Shown in pieces: positions 50,667 to 60,136 of a DNA stretch of 64,000 nucleotides. The first letter of the stretch is position 1. The number at the start of each line of letters is the position of its first letter. Made by a program: the position numbers and the translations under genes. Origin of the DNA: Gemmataceae bacterium (GTDB lineage: Bacteria; Planctomycetota; Planctomycetia; Gemmatales; Gemmataceae). The notes below the pieces were generated by a model. That model was not told where the DNA came from. It did not search any database and saw only the letters and a list, made by a program, of their open reading frames with translations. The stretch lies in the NCBI GenBank assembly GCA_019636445.1, contig JAHBXO010000014.1, positions 1 through 64,000 of the forward strand, given 5' to 3'.

Positions 50667-51572
50667 ATGAGCCGACTGACGCGCCGGGAATGGCTGGCCG
50701 CGGTTCCCCTCCTCACGGGGACCGCCGTCGCAGCGAATCCGGCGCGGATTCCGCTCGGTTTCAGCCTTTATGGCATGAAGACGATGAAACTCGCCGATGC
50801 CCTATCGGCCTGTTCAAAGATCGGCTACGACGGCGTCGAGTTGGCACTGATGCCCGGCTACCCGGCCGAACCGAAACTCCTCTCCGCCAACGCCCGCAAA
50901 GACCTGAGAACGCGTCTGGCCGATCACAAACTGGCCCTGCACGGCCTGATGGAGAACCTTCCGGAACCGGCCGCCGACCCCGTACACAAAGCGAACCTCG
51001 ATCGCCTCAAGGCCGCGTTCGAACTCGGCCATGCCCTCGCCGATGGCAAGCCGGTCGTCGAAACGATTCTCGGGGGTAAACCCGCGGAATGGGAGAGCCG
51101 GAAGGAGGCGATCGCCGAGCGGATGCGAAGTTGGGCAGCCGTCGCGAAGGCGTCGAACGGGATCCTCGCCATCAAGCTCCACGTCGGAAATGCGCTCCAT
51201 ACGATCGACGGCGCACAGTGGCTCGTCAAGCAGGTCGCCAGTCCTCATTTCCGACTCGGGTTCGATTTCAGCCACCTCGTACTTCGCGGAGTCAAACTCG
51301 CCGAGGCGATCGAAAACCTCGTTCCGCAGGCCGCGTTTGTTCACATCAAGGACGCGAAGGGCACGCCCGAGAAGTTCGAATTCCTCCTGCCGGGCGAGCA
51401 CGGCATCGACTACGCTGAATACGTAAAGCGACTGTCCGCGGCGCAGTACGCCGGTCCGGTCGTCGTGGAAGTGAGCGGGATGATCAGCAACAAGCCCGGC
51501 TACGATCCGGTGGCCGCCGCCGCGAAGAGCTACGCGAACCTTGCGAACGCCTTTGGTCGACCGGCGAAGTGA
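50667..51572 (+). CDS. Exported sugar-phosphate isomerase/epimerase-like TIM-barrel protein
   Basis: 301 aa from the ATG at 50667 (GGGAGGA upstream). Tat-like leader: LTRREWLAAVPLLTGTAVAA. Xylose-isomerase-like TIM barrel: IGYDGVELALMPGYPAE, ILAIKLHVGNALHTIDG, LGFDFSHLVLRG (Asp/His), FVHIKDAKG and VVVEVSG (Glu). It is a paralogous type to the gene at 5227 but differs in its motifs and is not a close copy. The substrate is unknown. It is followed by a convergent ROK kinase gene 14 bp away. Confidence 0.78.
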   Translation: MSRLTRREWLAAVPLLTGTAVAANPARIPLGFSLYGMKTMKLADALSACSKIGYDGVELALMPGYPAEPKLLSANARKDLRTRLADHKLALHGLMENLPEPAADPVHKANLDRLKAAFELGHALADGKPVVETILGGKPAEWESRKEAIAERMRSWAAVAKASNGILAIKLHVGNALHTIDGAQWLVKQVASPHFRLGFDFSHLVLRGVKLAEAIENLVPQAAFVHIKDAKGTPEKFEFLLPGEHGIDYAEYVKRLSAAQYAGPVVVEVSGMISNKPGYDPVAAAAKSYANLANAFGRPAK

Positions 51573-51586
51573 CAGTCGTAGCAGGT

Positions 51587-52573
51587 TCAGCCGCCCTTTT
51601 TGAGGGCCAAGCGCGCTCCGCCGGCGGCACCGATGAATCCGGCGTCGGAACCCAATTTCGCGAATTCGACTTTCACCTTTTTGACCGGATGCGGCAGCCC
51701 GAAGCGGACGACGTATTCGTGGATCTTCGCGCGGAACGCCTCGTCCTTCGCCATGCCGCCGCCGAAAACGATCATTTCCGGATCGACGGTCGCGATCGCG
51801 GCGCAGGCGCCGAGGGCGAGGTAGTAGGCGGTGTCGTCCACGATCTGCCGGGCGAGTTCGTCGCCGCCGTCGGCGAGGTCGAAGATGAGCTTGGCAGTGA
51901 GGACGTCGTTGTTGGCGGTGTAGAACTCTTTCAGCTTCGAGGGGCCGCGATAGACGGCGAGTTCGTCGCGCGTGCGGCCGACGACGGAGGTGGCGCTGCC
52001 GTAGGCTTCGAGGCAGCCGCGGGCCCCGCAGCCGCAACGGCGGCCGTGGCGGGGCGATTCGATGCGGAGATGGCCGAGTTCGCCACCGTGGCTGTGCTCG
52101 CCTTCAAGGATGTAATCGCCGAGGACGATACCCCCGCCGACCCCGGTGCCGAGGGTGAAGAGGACCATACTGGCGGCCGTTTGGCCGGCGCCGACCCAGA
52201 ACTCGCCGTAGGCGGCGGCGTTGGCGTCGTTCTGATAGATCGTGGGGATTTTGAAAACGCCTTTGATGTGATCGCGGACGGGGACGTTTTTCCAGGGCTT
52301 GAGATTCGGCGGATCGAGTATGAGGCCGGCTTTGATGTCCATGAGGCCGGGGGTGGCGACACCGATCGCGGCGATGTCCGCGAGCGTCTTGCCGGCCGCG
52401 GAAATCGCCCGGCGGATCGTCTCGCACATCGTCTCGAGTCCGGCCTCCTGGCCCCGCTCCGGCAGCGTGTCCATCACCACGGGCTTGGACAGCGGCGCCC
52501 CCCTGTCGTCCACGACGGCGGCCTTCATTGTCGTGCCGCCAACATCCAGACCGACGTAGAGCGCTGCGGACAT
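51587..52573 (-). CDS. ROK family sugar kinase (glucokinase-like)
   Basis: 328 aa from the ATG at 52573 (GAGGT upstream). The ATP-binding motif near the start is VGLDVGGTTMKAAVVDD. Sugar-site and ROK signatures: NDANAAAYGEFWVGAG, TLGTGVGGGIVLGDYILEG, HSHGGELGHLRIES and the zinc motif CGCGARGCLEAYGS. It phosphorylates a hexose, probably glucose, in the cytoplasm. There is no N-terminal helix-turn-helix, so it is a kinase and not a ROK repressor. A longer open frame upstream comes from the palindrome at 52660-52734 and is not coding. Confidence 0.92.
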   Translation of the reverse strand: MSAALYVGLDVGGTTMKAAVVDDRGAPLSKPVVMDTLPERGQEAGLETMCETIRRAISAAGKTLADIAAIGVATPGLMDIKAGLILDPPNLKPWKNVPVRDHIKGVFKIPTIYQNDANAAAYGEFWVGAGQTAASMVLFTLGTGVGGGIVLGDYILEGEHSHGGELGHLRIESPRHGRRCGCGARGCLEAYGSATSVVGRTRDELAVYRGPSKLKEFYTANNDVLTAKLIFDLADGGDELARQIVDDTAYYLALGACAAIATVDPEMIVFGGGMAKDEAFRAKIHEYVVRFGLPHPVKKVKVEFAKLGSDAGFIGAAGGARLALKKGG

Positions 52574-52659
52574 GCGGAACCTCAATTTCCAAACTGGACC
52601 GGTCCGGTTGTTGTAGCCGCCGGCGATCCTATCACCAGTTTGATTGGAAGGGAAGAGAA

Positions 52660-52734
52660 CACGAAAGCCCGAAAAGACGAAAGCGCGAAAGAACTCCGTT
52701 CGATTTCGAACTTTCGTCTTTTCGGGCTTTCGTG
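52660..52734. repeat. Perfect 24-bp inverted repeat in the ROK upstream region
   Basis: The left arm (52660-52683, CACGAAAGCCCGAAAAGACG...) is exactly complementary to the right arm (52711-52734), with a 27-base loop that also contains CGAAAG-type words. The arms are made of GAAAG/CTTTC words, so both strands stay open in several frames here and create spurious ORF extensions. It lies between the divergent ROK kinase and the 52792 gene. Confidence 0.92.
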
Positions 52735-52791
52735 ATCGCGAAGCCGCGATCCGAGATTGCAATCGGATCGCGTTTCGGGAATGCTCGCTCT

Positions 52792-53520
52792 ATGGATTTC
52801 TCGCAGGACGACCTGTTCGACGCCATCGACGCGGCCGTGCGCGACGTGCTCGATCGGAGCGGGGCCGTGGGGCCGGCCGTGGACGCGCTCGAACTCGCTC
52901 AGACCCTCTTCCGCATCCCCGTGCAGATGGCCGAACCCGAAGAGGAGGAACCCCGTCGTTACGGCGACGCTCCCCGTCGGCGACCCCCGCCGGACACGAT
53001 CGTCCTGAAGATGGAACAATCGGAGGAAACGCATCAGGCCCTCGCCGCGCGCGCCCTCGCCCGACGACTCGTCCCGGGGATTCTTGCCAAGTTGGGGATC
53101 GTCCCCGGCACCGAACATCGGGGTGCCGAGAAACCATTGATCGCGACGATTCTTCCGCGTCTGTTGCTGCCGACCCGCCGGTTCGCGACCGAGGCCCGCA
53201 AGGCCGGATATGACCTGTTCGCGCTCAAGGCGATCTTCGGCACCGCCAGCTTCGAGACGATCGCCTGGAGATTGCTGGATGTCGATGACGAGGCGAGCGT
53301 GGTGGCGATCGTGGATGACGGCAGCGTGACGGCGCGGCGGGGCAACCGCTTCTCCGTCACGAAGGCGCTGACCGAAGCGGAATCCGAAGCGGTGCGCCGC
53401 GCGGCGGAGACGAAGGATCCCGCCCGCACCCGCCGCGACGATTGGACCGCCACCGCCTGGCCGGTTTCCGGCATTCCGTTCCGACGGATCATTGTGCGCG
53501 CGGTCCCGGATGGGATATAA
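52792..53520 (+). CDS. Unknown protein with faint ImmA/IrrE-like features
   Basis: 242 aa from the ATG at 52792. The sequence is cytoplasmic and charged, with an acidic patch (AEPEEEEPRRYGD). The segment PRLLLPTRRFATEARKAGYD followed by LFALKAIFGTASFETIAWRL recalls the C-terminal part of ImmA/IrrE (DUF955) proteins, where it follows the zinc-protease helix. No HExxH motif is present (only EETHQALAAR at a comparable place), so if related it has lost the protease site. I would treat it as unknown. A terminator follows at 53536. Confidence 0.6.
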   Translation: MDFSQDDLFDAIDAAVRDVLDRSGAVGPAVDALELAQTLFRIPVQMAEPEEEEPRRYGDAPRRRPPPDTIVLKMEQSEETHQALAARALARRLVPGILAKLGIVPGTEHRGAEKPLIATILPRLLLPTRRFATEARKAGYDLFALKAIFGTASFETIAWRLLDVDDEASVVAIVDDGSVTARRGNRFSVTKALTEAESEAVRRAAETKDPARTRRDDWTATAWPVSGIPFRRIIVRAVPDGI

Positions 53521-53535
53521 TGTTTTATTCACCAT

Positions 53536-53576
53536 CCCGGCGGCTGGGCAGCGACGCCCGCCGCCGGGGTTTTTTC
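53536..53576 (+). terminator. Rho-independent terminator before greA
   Basis: CCCGGCGGC (53536-53544) pairs with GCCGCCGGG, giving a 9-bp GC stem with a loop of about 14 bases, then TTTTTT. It ends the transcript of the unknown gene at 52792. Confidence 0.8.
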
Positions 53577-53653
53577 CGTTAGGTGATTGCGGCCGGGGGA
53601 AGCATCCTCCGGCCGACTTGCCGATATGTCCGACGAAGGACGGAGAGGTTCCG

Positions 53654-54139
53654 ATGGACGACCGCATCCCGATGACCCGCGAAGGCTACGACAAGCTCCG
53701 TGCGGAGTTGGAGAAGTTTCGCGGGCCGATGATGATCGAGATCACCAAGCGCGTCGCCTCCGCCCGCGAAATGGGCGACCTCTCGGAAAATGCCGAGTAT
53801 CATGCTGCGCGCGAGGATCAGGGCCAGCTTCTAGCCCGGATCAACGAACTGGCCGACCGGCTGGGTCGCGCCATCATCGTCGATCCGTCCGCCCTCCCGA
53901 AAGACACGGTGGTCTTTGGCAGCAAAGTGACGGTCAAGGACCTCGAATACAACGAGGAAGAAACCTACGAACTGGTGGGGCCGGGGCAGGAGAAACCCGA
54001 ATCGGGCCGAATCCTCACGACCAGCCCGATCGGGCAGGGGCTTTTGGGTAAAAAGAAGGGCGAAATCGCCGAGATCGAAGTGCCGAGCGGCACGCTCCGG
54101 TTCAAGGTCTTGGAGATCGCATCGGCGCAGATCGATTAA
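53654..54139 (+). CDS. greA: Transcription elongation factor GreA
   Basis: 161 aa from the ATG at 53654 (GGAGAGG upstream). N-terminal coiled coil: MTREGYDKLRAELEKFRG, then the acidic tip region EMGDLSENAEYHAAREDQG, whose Asp and Glu stimulate RNA polymerase to cut backtracked RNA. C-terminal FKBP-like domain: GSKVTVKDLEYNEEETYELV, SPIGQGLLGKKKGEIAEIEV. Length is standard. It has its own upstream terminator boundary, so it probably has its own promoter. Confidence 0.96.
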   Translation: MDDRIPMTREGYDKLRAELEKFRGPMMIEITKRVASAREMGDLSENAEYHAAREDQGQLLARINELADRLGRAIIVDPSALPKDTVVFGSKVTVKDLEYNEEETYELVGPGQEKPESGRILTTSPIGQGLLGKKKGEIAEIEVPSGTLRFKVLEIASAQID

Positions 54140-54288
54140 GCTGTCAGAGGGAAACTTCGTTAAACTGGGAAAATTCGGGCGGTCTGCCGGAATGTTGTGG
54201 ACTTTCTGATCCGATCGGGTATTGACGTAAAGTATCGGATAGAAAACGCTAAAGATATCCCATCTGGCGTCGGTCATCGGGGCCGGGC

Positions 54289-54789
54289 ATGAGCGAAGCG
54301 CATCTCCAGAGCATCCACCTGACGGACAACCCGCGCCGCGAGTTGTTCCGTCAAGCCCGCCTTCAACTGGAAGGGGCTTGTGGCTTGCCGACATTGCTAG
54401 GCGTGGTTCCTCCCCCCGGGGCGGAAGCCGCCATCGATAGCGTCACTCGCACGCTCCCGCCGATGACGCCCGGCGGTCCCTGCCAGTTCATGTTGAAAGA
54501 TGGCGAAACGCTTTATCCTCTCACCGTCGGCGTCAACACCGTCGGCCGCCTACCGGATAATAACGTGAGCATTCGCGACGAGCACGTCTCCCGGCGACAC
54601 TGCGCCGTCGTCGTCCACACGAATGGGCAGTGCGAAGTCCACGACATTGCGTCCAAGAACGGCACCTTGCTGAACGGCAAGAAGATCGCCGGCCCCACGC
54701 GCCTGCGGCTCGGTGATCAGCTGACTCTCTGCACCCGTAAACTGACCTTCGTCGCCGAATCGACCGACCCCGCCAAAGCGGCAGTCTGA
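54289..54789 (+). CDS. FHA-domain protein
   Basis: 166 aa. The N-terminal 60 residues have no recognised fold. An FHA domain covers about 75-155: LTVGVNTVGRLPDNNVSIRD, EHVSRRHCAVVVH and HDIASKNGTLLNGK, with the phosphopeptide-binding Arg, Ser and Asn in place. It binds phosphothreonine partners and is probably part of Ser/Thr kinase signalling, which is rich in planctomycetes. No kinase is adjacent. It converges on trpB with 4 bp between the stops. Confidence 0.88.
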   Translation: MSEAHLQSIHLTDNPRRELFRQARLQLEGACGLPTLLGVVPPPGAEAAIDSVTRTLPPMTPGGPCQFMLKDGETLYPLTVGVNTVGRLPDNNVSIRDEHVSRRHCAVVVHTNGQCEVHDIASKNGTLLNGKKIAGPTRLRLGDQLTLCTRKLTFVAESTDPAKAAV

Positions 54790-54793
54790 TCCG

Positions 54794-56014
54794 TTACGTT
54801 CCCCTCGAAGCCATTACACGCGCCACCTCGGCGCAGTCCTTGTCTCCCCGACCGCTGAAGCAGAGCACGACGATATCGTCTTTCGGCCGCTTCGCTGCGA
54901 TCCGCATGGTTTCCACCACCGCATGCGCCGTTTCCAGTGCGGGAAGGATCCCTTCCAGCCGACTGCACAGGTAGAAGGCATCAAGGGCTTCGGCATCGGT
55001 CACATTGCAATAGCGGACCCGTTTGGTGTCCTTCCAGTAGGCATGTTCCGGGCCGACGGCCGGATAATCGAGACCGGCCGAAACGCTATGGACGTCGGCG
55101 GTCTGGCCGTCGTCGTCCTGTAGCACGTACGTAAACGTTCCGTGGAGCACGCCGGGGTGACCATAGTTGAGTGTGGCGGCATGGCCACCGAGTTTCGGCC
55201 CATGCCCGCCGGCCTCGACGCCGACCAATTCCACCGTCGTGTCGTCCACGAAGGGATGGAACGTACCGGCCGCGTTCGACCCTCCCCCCACGCACGCCAC
55301 GACCACGTCCGGAAGCCCGCCGATCTGTTCGAGCGATTGCTGCTTGATTTCCTGACCGATCACGCTCTGGAAATCCCGCACGATCATCGGGAACGGGTGC
55401 GGCCCGATCGCGCTGCCAATGATGTAATGCGTGCCTTCCACGGTACTCATCCACTCGCGCATCGCCTCGTTCACGGCGTCCCGCAATGTGCGGCTGCCGC
55501 TAGTCACCGGAAACACTTCCGTCCCCATCGCCCGCATGCGGAACACGTTCAGCTCCTGCCGGCGGATATCCTCTTCCCCCATGTAGACGCGGCACGGGAT
55601 TCCGAACAGCGCGCCCGCCGTGGCGCTGGCCACGCCGTGCTGGCCGGCGCCGGTCTCCGCGATGATCCGGTTCTTCCCCATCCGCTTCGTCAACAATGCC
55701 TGACCGATCGCGTTGTTGATCTTGTGCGCTCCGGTGTGGTTCAGATCTTCGCGCTTCAAGTAGATCCGGGCACCGCCCGCTTCCCGCGTCAGCCGCTCCG
55801 CGAAGTACAGTCGGCTCGGCCGGCCGACATACTCGTTCAAAATGCGGTGGAACTGTTCCTGGAACGCCGGATCGTGCTTCGCGTCCAGATACGCCTCTTC
55901 CAACTGTTCCAAAGCGAACATCAGCGTTTCGGGCACGAACTTTCCGCCGTAGCGGCCGAATCGTCCGCGGGCATCGGGCAGGGTCGAAACGCGGTCTTCA
56001 GTGGCGGTGGGCAT
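54794..56014 (-). CDS. trpB: Tryptophan synthase beta subunit
   Basis: 406 aa. PLP enzyme that joins indole and serine to make tryptophan. Motifs: [40 protein letters not shown] with the PLP Lys98, [33 protein letters not shown] and [11 protein letters not shown]. Length and order are normal. No trpA or other trp gene is adjacent, so the pathway is scattered. It is divergent from mutM with 38 bp between the starts. Confidence 0.97.
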   Translation of the reverse strand: MPTATEDRVSTLPDARGRFGRYGGKFVPETLMFALEQLEEAYLDAKHDPAFQEQFHRILNEYVGRPSRLYFAERLTREAGGARIYLKREDLNHTGAHKINNAIGQALLTKRMGKNRIIAETGAGQHGVASATAGALFGIPCRVYMGEEDIRRQELNVFRMRAMGTEVFPVTSGSRTLRDAVNEAMREWMSTVEGTHYIIGSAIGPHPFPMIVRDFQSVIGQEIKQQSLEQIGGLPDVVVACVGGGSNAAGTFHPFVDDTTVELVGVEAGGHGPKLGGHAATLNYGHPGVLHGTFTYVLQDDDGQTADVHSVSAGLDYPAVGPEHAYWKDTKRVRYCNVTDAEALDAFYLCSRLEGILPALETAHAVVETMRIAAKRPKDDIVVLCFSGRGDKDCAEVARVMASRGT

Positions 56015-56052
56015 ATCATCACTCCAAGTTCGCTCGTGGGGCCATTGTAGGC

Positions 56053-56868
56053 ATGCCTGAACTGCCGGAAGTCGAAACCGTCGTGCGCGATCTGCGCCCG
56101 CTCCTCGTCGGCCGCACGATTGGTGCGGTTCGCGTAGGGCGGCACAAGCTCCGATCGCCGTGGAAGCCGGCTTGGACGCCCCGCGTCGCCGGCCGACGCA
56201 TTGACGCCATTGACCGCCGCGGGAAGTGGATCCTCGCCCGGCTCACCGGCGACGCCACGCTCGTGCTCCACCTGGGCATGACCGGCCAACTGACCGTGCA
56301 CCCCGAGCCGGAACCGCTGGCCGACCACACGCATTTGCGATTCCCGCTCGACGACGGCCGCGAACTCCGTTTCCGCGACGTACGCCGTTTCGGCTCCGCC
56401 ACGCTGTTCGCATCGCCCGGCGCCCTCGCCGAACATTTGAACGCGCGGCTCGGACCGGAACCGTTCGCGCTCGACCCCGAATACTGGTTCGCCGCGCTGA
56501 CGGGAACCACTCGCTGCGTAAAGGCCGTGCTGCTCGACCAAACCGTGCTGGCAGGCGTCGGGAACATCTATGCGGACGAATCCCTGTTCCGCGCGGGCGT
56601 TCACCCCGGCCGGCGGGCGAATACGATGACCCGAACACAAGCCGAATCGCTGCGCTGCGCCGTCGAGGTGGTGCTGCGGCGCGCGATCGACGGTCGCGGA
56701 TCGACGATCCGCGACTACATCGGCGGTTCCGGCCTGAAGGGCGGCTTTCAAGAGGAATTCGCCGTCTATGGCCGCACGGGCCAGCCGTGCCCGGCGTGCC
56801 GGACGCCGATCGCCGTTGCCCGCCATGCGGGCCGATCCTCGCACCATTGCCCGCGCTGCCAGAAGTGA
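56053..56868 (+). CDS. mutM: Formamidopyrimidine-DNA glycosylase (Fpg)
   Basis: 271 aa. [10 protein letters not shown] gives the catalytic Pro2 and Glu3 after Met removal. [36 protein letters not shown] (H2TH helix region) and the C-terminal zinc finger ([10 protein letters not shown] ... HCPRCQ, four Cys) are all present. It removes 8-oxoguanine and ring-opened purines and cuts the strand. It lies 6 bp before the histidine kinase gene, suggesting co-transcription. Confidence 0.96.
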   Translation: MPELPEVETVVRDLRPLLVGRTIGAVRVGRHKLRSPWKPAWTPRVAGRRIDAIDRRGKWILARLTGDATLVLHLGMTGQLTVHPEPEPLADHTHLRFPLDDGRELRFRDVRRFGSATLFASPGALAEHLNARLGPEPFALDPEYWFAALTGTTRCVKAVLLDQTVLAGVGNIYADESLFRAGVHPGRRANTMTRTQAESLRCAVEVVLRRAIDGRGSTIRDYIGGSGLKGGFQEEFAVYGRTGQPCPACRTPIAVARHAGRSSHHCPRCQK

Positions 56869-56874
56869 GCCTGC

Positions 56875-58485
56875 ATGTCGTATCGCGGCTTCAAACGGTT
56901 GATCGGCGAATCCGGCCTCGAGCGCAAATGCCGCTACCTGCTCGGTGCCGGCGTCGTCCTGCTCATGTCCGTCAGCTTCGTCGTCTACGCCCGCCAGACC
57001 GAGGCCCTGGCCTACGATCAACTTCAGAACACCGGCCAGACGCTGGTGCCCACTGTCATCGCCCGTGTCCACGCCAAGCCCGAACTCCGCGAGTCCCTCG
57101 ACCGCTTCCAGAAACTCGCCGAGGACGATCTCCCGGCCCACTTGCGCAGCTACAAGTCCAAGCTTCTTTCCGCCATCCCCGGCGGCCACGCCGACCTTCA
57201 ACCGTCCGCCGAAGAGCAGACCCTTCTCCAGGCCTTCCAGCAGGACCCGACGAAGACCGAACAGGCCTTCCTGATGCCTTCCGAGAAGCTTTACCAATAT
57301 TACGCCCCCGTCCGCGCCGGCCGTTCATGCGTCGACTGCCACCGCAAGGGTGCCGAAGTCGCCAATCCCTTGTCCGACCTCAAGGAAGGCGACCTTCTCG
57401 GCATGGTCTCCGTCCGCATGTCCACCGAAATGATCGAGACCGGCTTCCACCAGAACCGCGCCCTGCTCATTGCCTTTGCCTTCGGCACCACCGTCCTCAT
57501 CCTCGCCGGCAGCTACCTCATCATCCGCTATGTCATCGTCAAACCGGTCAAGCACCTCAAGGACGTGAGCGAAGCCATCGCCGCCGGCGAACTCAACGTT
57601 CGCTCCGAAATCCAGACCGGCGACGAATTCGAAGACCTCTCCATCGCCTTCAACCGCATGCTCCGCAACCTGACCAGCATGCAGGACCGCAACCGCGGCC
57701 TCATCGCCGACCTCGATCGCAAGGTTGACGAACTCGCCCGCGTCAACATGGCCCTGTACGAATCGAACCGGCTGAAGGGGGACTTCCTCTCCACCATGAG
57801 CCACGAACTTCGCACGCCCTTGAACAGCATCATCGGCTTCAGCGAGGTCCTCCTGAATGCCGAGAACCTGACCGAGAAGCAGCACCGCTACGCCGCGAAC
57901 ATCATGACCAGCGGCCAGCAACTCCTCGCGCTCATCAACGACGTGCTGGACCTCGCCAAGGCCGAGTCGGGCAAGATGCGGCTGCATCCCGAACCGATCC
58001 ACGCGGCCGCATTGTGCGAGTCGATCCTCGCAACTCACAAACAGGCGGCGGAGAAGAAGAACGTCGAGCTGCGACTCGCCGTGCCAGCCAATCTGCCCCC
58101 CGTGAAGCAGGACGCGGGCAAGCTGAGGCAGATCCTCGCGAACCTGATCTCGAACGCGATCAAGTTTACGCCCGAGGGTGGCCGCGTCACGCTCGCGGCG
58201 TCGGTCGTGGACGGCACGCTCGCCCTCGCCGTCGAAGACACCGGCGTCGGGATCGCCCTCGACGAACAGGACTCGGTTTTCGACAAGTTCCGCCAGAGCG
58301 CCAACCCCCTCACCCGCGAGCAGGGTGGCACCGGTCTCGGCCTTTCCATCGTCCGCGAACTCGCCAAACTCCTCGGCGGCGATGTCGCCCTCAAAAGCGA
58401 ACTCGGCCGCGGCAGTACCTTCACCGTCACCGTCGCCGCCGAACTCAAGCCCGAACCGCTCCTGACGTTCGACCTCCCGGCGTGA
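56875..58485 (+). CDS. Sensor histidine kinase with heme-binding (CxxCH) sensor domain
   Basis: 536 aa. Membrane helices at about 23-42 and 195-217 enclose a periplasmic sensor domain of the DUF3365 / Tll0287-like type, with CVDCH at 152-156 (RSCVDCHRKGAEV), a c-type heme attachment motif. A HAMP segment (VKPVKHLKDVSEAIAAGEL), a coiled coil, HisKA with phospho-accepting His310 (TMSHELRTPLNSIIGFSEV) and HATPase_c (NLISNAIKF, DTGVGIAL, GGTGLGLSIVRELAKLLGG) follow. No receiver domain is fused and no response regulator gene is adjacent, so its partner is elsewhere. A redox, NO or O2 signal is likely but inferred. It starts 6 bp after mutM. Confidence 0.92.
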   Translation: MSYRGFKRLIGESGLERKCRYLLGAGVVLLMSVSFVVYARQTEALAYDQLQNTGQTLVPTVIARVHAKPELRESLDRFQKLAEDDLPAHLRSYKSKLLSAIPGGHADLQPSAEEQTLLQAFQQDPTKTEQAFLMPSEKLYQYYAPVRAGRSCVDCHRKGAEVANPLSDLKEGDLLGMVSVRMSTEMIETGFHQNRALLIAFAFGTTVLILAGSYLIIRYVIVKPVKHLKDVSEAIAAGELNVRSEIQTGDEFEDLSIAFNRMLRNLTSMQDRNRGLIADLDRKVDELARVNMALYESNRLKGDFLSTMSHELRTPLNSIIGFSEVLLNAENLTEKQHRYAANIMTSGQQLLALINDVLDLAKAESGKMRLHPEPIHAAALCESILATHKQAAEKKNVELRLAVPANLPPVKQDAGKLRQILANLISNAIKFTPEGGRVTLAASVVDGTLALAVEDTGVGIALDEQDSVFDKFRQSANPLTREQGGTGLGLSIVRELAKLLGGDVALKSELGRGSTFTVTVAAELKPEPLLTFDLPA

Positions 58486-58664
58486 CGGCCCCGTCCCGGC
58501 TGAGTGGATTCCGTTTCCGTTCGCGCCTTGGTCCCGACACGAATGACCGATGGGGCTGTACGACTTGTCGACCTTCGGGTGACCCTGAATCATCGCCGTT
58601 CGAATGGAGGCAATGATGCACTCCACCCGTGCGACCTGCGAACGGGTGGGTGCTTCGAACCGTC

Positions 58665-60002
58665 TCATGCCAGTTCGGCGATCGGACGTGCGTTGTCGTC
58701 GACCAGGAACTGCGGGCGGCCTTCGATGTCCGTGACGGTCGACCGGCTGACGTCGATGCCAAGGTTCTGGTACAGAGTCGCATAGAGTTCACCGAAGGCC
58801 ACGGGGCGCGACGCCGCTTCTCCGGCGATGCGGTCGGTGGAACCGATCACCTGCCCGTGCTTCATTCCCCCGCCCGCCAGCAGTACGCAGTTCACTTGCG
58901 GCCAGTGGTCGCGGCCGACCTGCGCGCTGATCTTGGGCGTCCGGCCGAACTCGCCCAGGATCGCCACCGTGCAATCGTCCGACAGCCCGCGCTGGTGCAG
59001 GTCTTCGACCAACGCGCTCACGCACTGATCAAAGACGGGGAAGTCTTCCTTCTCGCGGAGGAAGATGTTGTTATCGGCCCGCCCTTCCGCGTTCCGGCCG
59101 CCGTGCCAGTCCCACTTGCTGTAGTTCAGCGTGACCACTCGCGCGCCGGCTTCGATCAGGCGGCGAGCCATGAGCATGCTTTGTGGCACCCGCGGCGCGC
59201 CGTTGCCATCCATGTGGATCTTCGGGTCCCCCGTGCCGTACCGGGCGACGACCTTCGGGTCTTCCTTCGATAGATCGAGGGCGGTCGCGAGCTTCGAGGA
59301 CGTCAGCAGGCCGAACGCCTGCCCGTTGAACGAATCGAGCGCGGACATTGTGCCGGTCGTGTCGGCGTCTCGGCGGGCGTCGTCGAACGATCGCAGGATT
59401 GCCTTGCGGTCGGCCAACCGGTTCACGGAGATGCCGCGCAGGAGCATGTCTTCGCGGGCCGGTCCGGACGGTTGGAACGGCGCGAGCGATGGGCCGAGGA
59501 ATCCCGGTCCCGGCTCGTTGTACGGCCCGTGGGTGCAGGTATAGCACAAGCTGATGTAAGGCGGGACGGCACGATCCGCCGGCCCTTGCAGTTTGGCGAC
59601 GACCGACCCGAACTGGGGCCAGCCGCCGCTCGGCTTTGGCGTGCGGACGTGACGGCCATTGAAGACCTGAATCGCGTCGTGATCCGCCTGGTTGCCGACG
59701 AGCGAACGGATGATCGTGAACTTATCCATCATCTTCGCGATGCGCGGGAACGCCTCGCAAATCTGAATGCCGGTCACGTTCGTCGCGATCGGCTTCCAGG
59801 GGCCGGCGATTTCCTTGGGTGCGTCCGGCTTCAGGTCGAACATGTCCTGGTGCGGCGGCCCGCCGACCAGATAGATAAGGATCACCGATTTCGGGGACGA
59901 CGCGCGCCCGGCCTTGGACTCGGCTCGCAGGAGTTGCGGGAGGCACAGCCCGCCAAGGCCGAGGCCGCCAATTTGAAGGAAGCCGCGGCGGGAGGGGAAC
60001 AT
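58665..60002 (-). CDS. DUF1501 protein (exported)
   Basis: 445 aa from the ATG at 60002 (GGAGAG upstream). Leader: FPSRRGFLQIGGLGLGGLCL (Tat-like). DUF1501 landmarks: VILIYLVGGPPHQDMFDLKP, IIRSLVGNQADHDAIQ, VTLNYSKWDWHGG, VAILGEFGRTPKIS, VGRDHWPQVNCVLLAGGG and DIEGRPQFLVDDNARPI at the end. It is 134 bp downstream of another DUF1501 gene in the same direction and is likely the last gene of that operon. Unknown function. Confidence 0.9.
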   Translation of the reverse strand: MFPSRRGFLQIGGLGLGGLCLPQLLRAESKAGRASSPKSVILIYLVGGPPHQDMFDLKPDAPKEIAGPWKPIATNVTGIQICEAFPRIAKMMDKFTIIRSLVGNQADHDAIQVFNGRHVRTPKPSGGWPQFGSVVAKLQGPADRAVPPYISLCYTCTHGPYNEPGPGFLGPSLAPFQPSGPAREDMLLRGISVNRLADRKAILRSFDDARRDADTTGTMSALDSFNGQAFGLLTSSKLATALDLSKEDPKVVARYGTGDPKIHMDGNGAPRVPQSMLMARRLIEAGARVVTLNYSKWDWHGGRNAEGRADNNIFLREKEDFPVFDQCVSALVEDLHQRGLSDDCTVAILGEFGRTPKISAQVGRDHWPQVNCVLLAGGGMKHGQVIGSTDRIAGEAASRPVAFGELYATLYQNLGIDVSRSTVTDIEGRPQFLVDDNARPIAELA

Positions 60003-60136
60003 GGAGGCTCTCCGATGCGATAGGTCGCGGCGAGAAGACACGGACGGCGGGTACACCATCATTAACCGAGCCTTCTTGGAAATGCAATCGAATAGCGTGA
60101 AGTCGGCGCTTCACGCAGGTCTCGACGACGATCCAT

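Noticed and set aside
54222..54260. TTGACG-containing promoter before the FHA gene at 54289
   Set aside because: AT-rich words follow, but none forms a -10 box at proper spacing.
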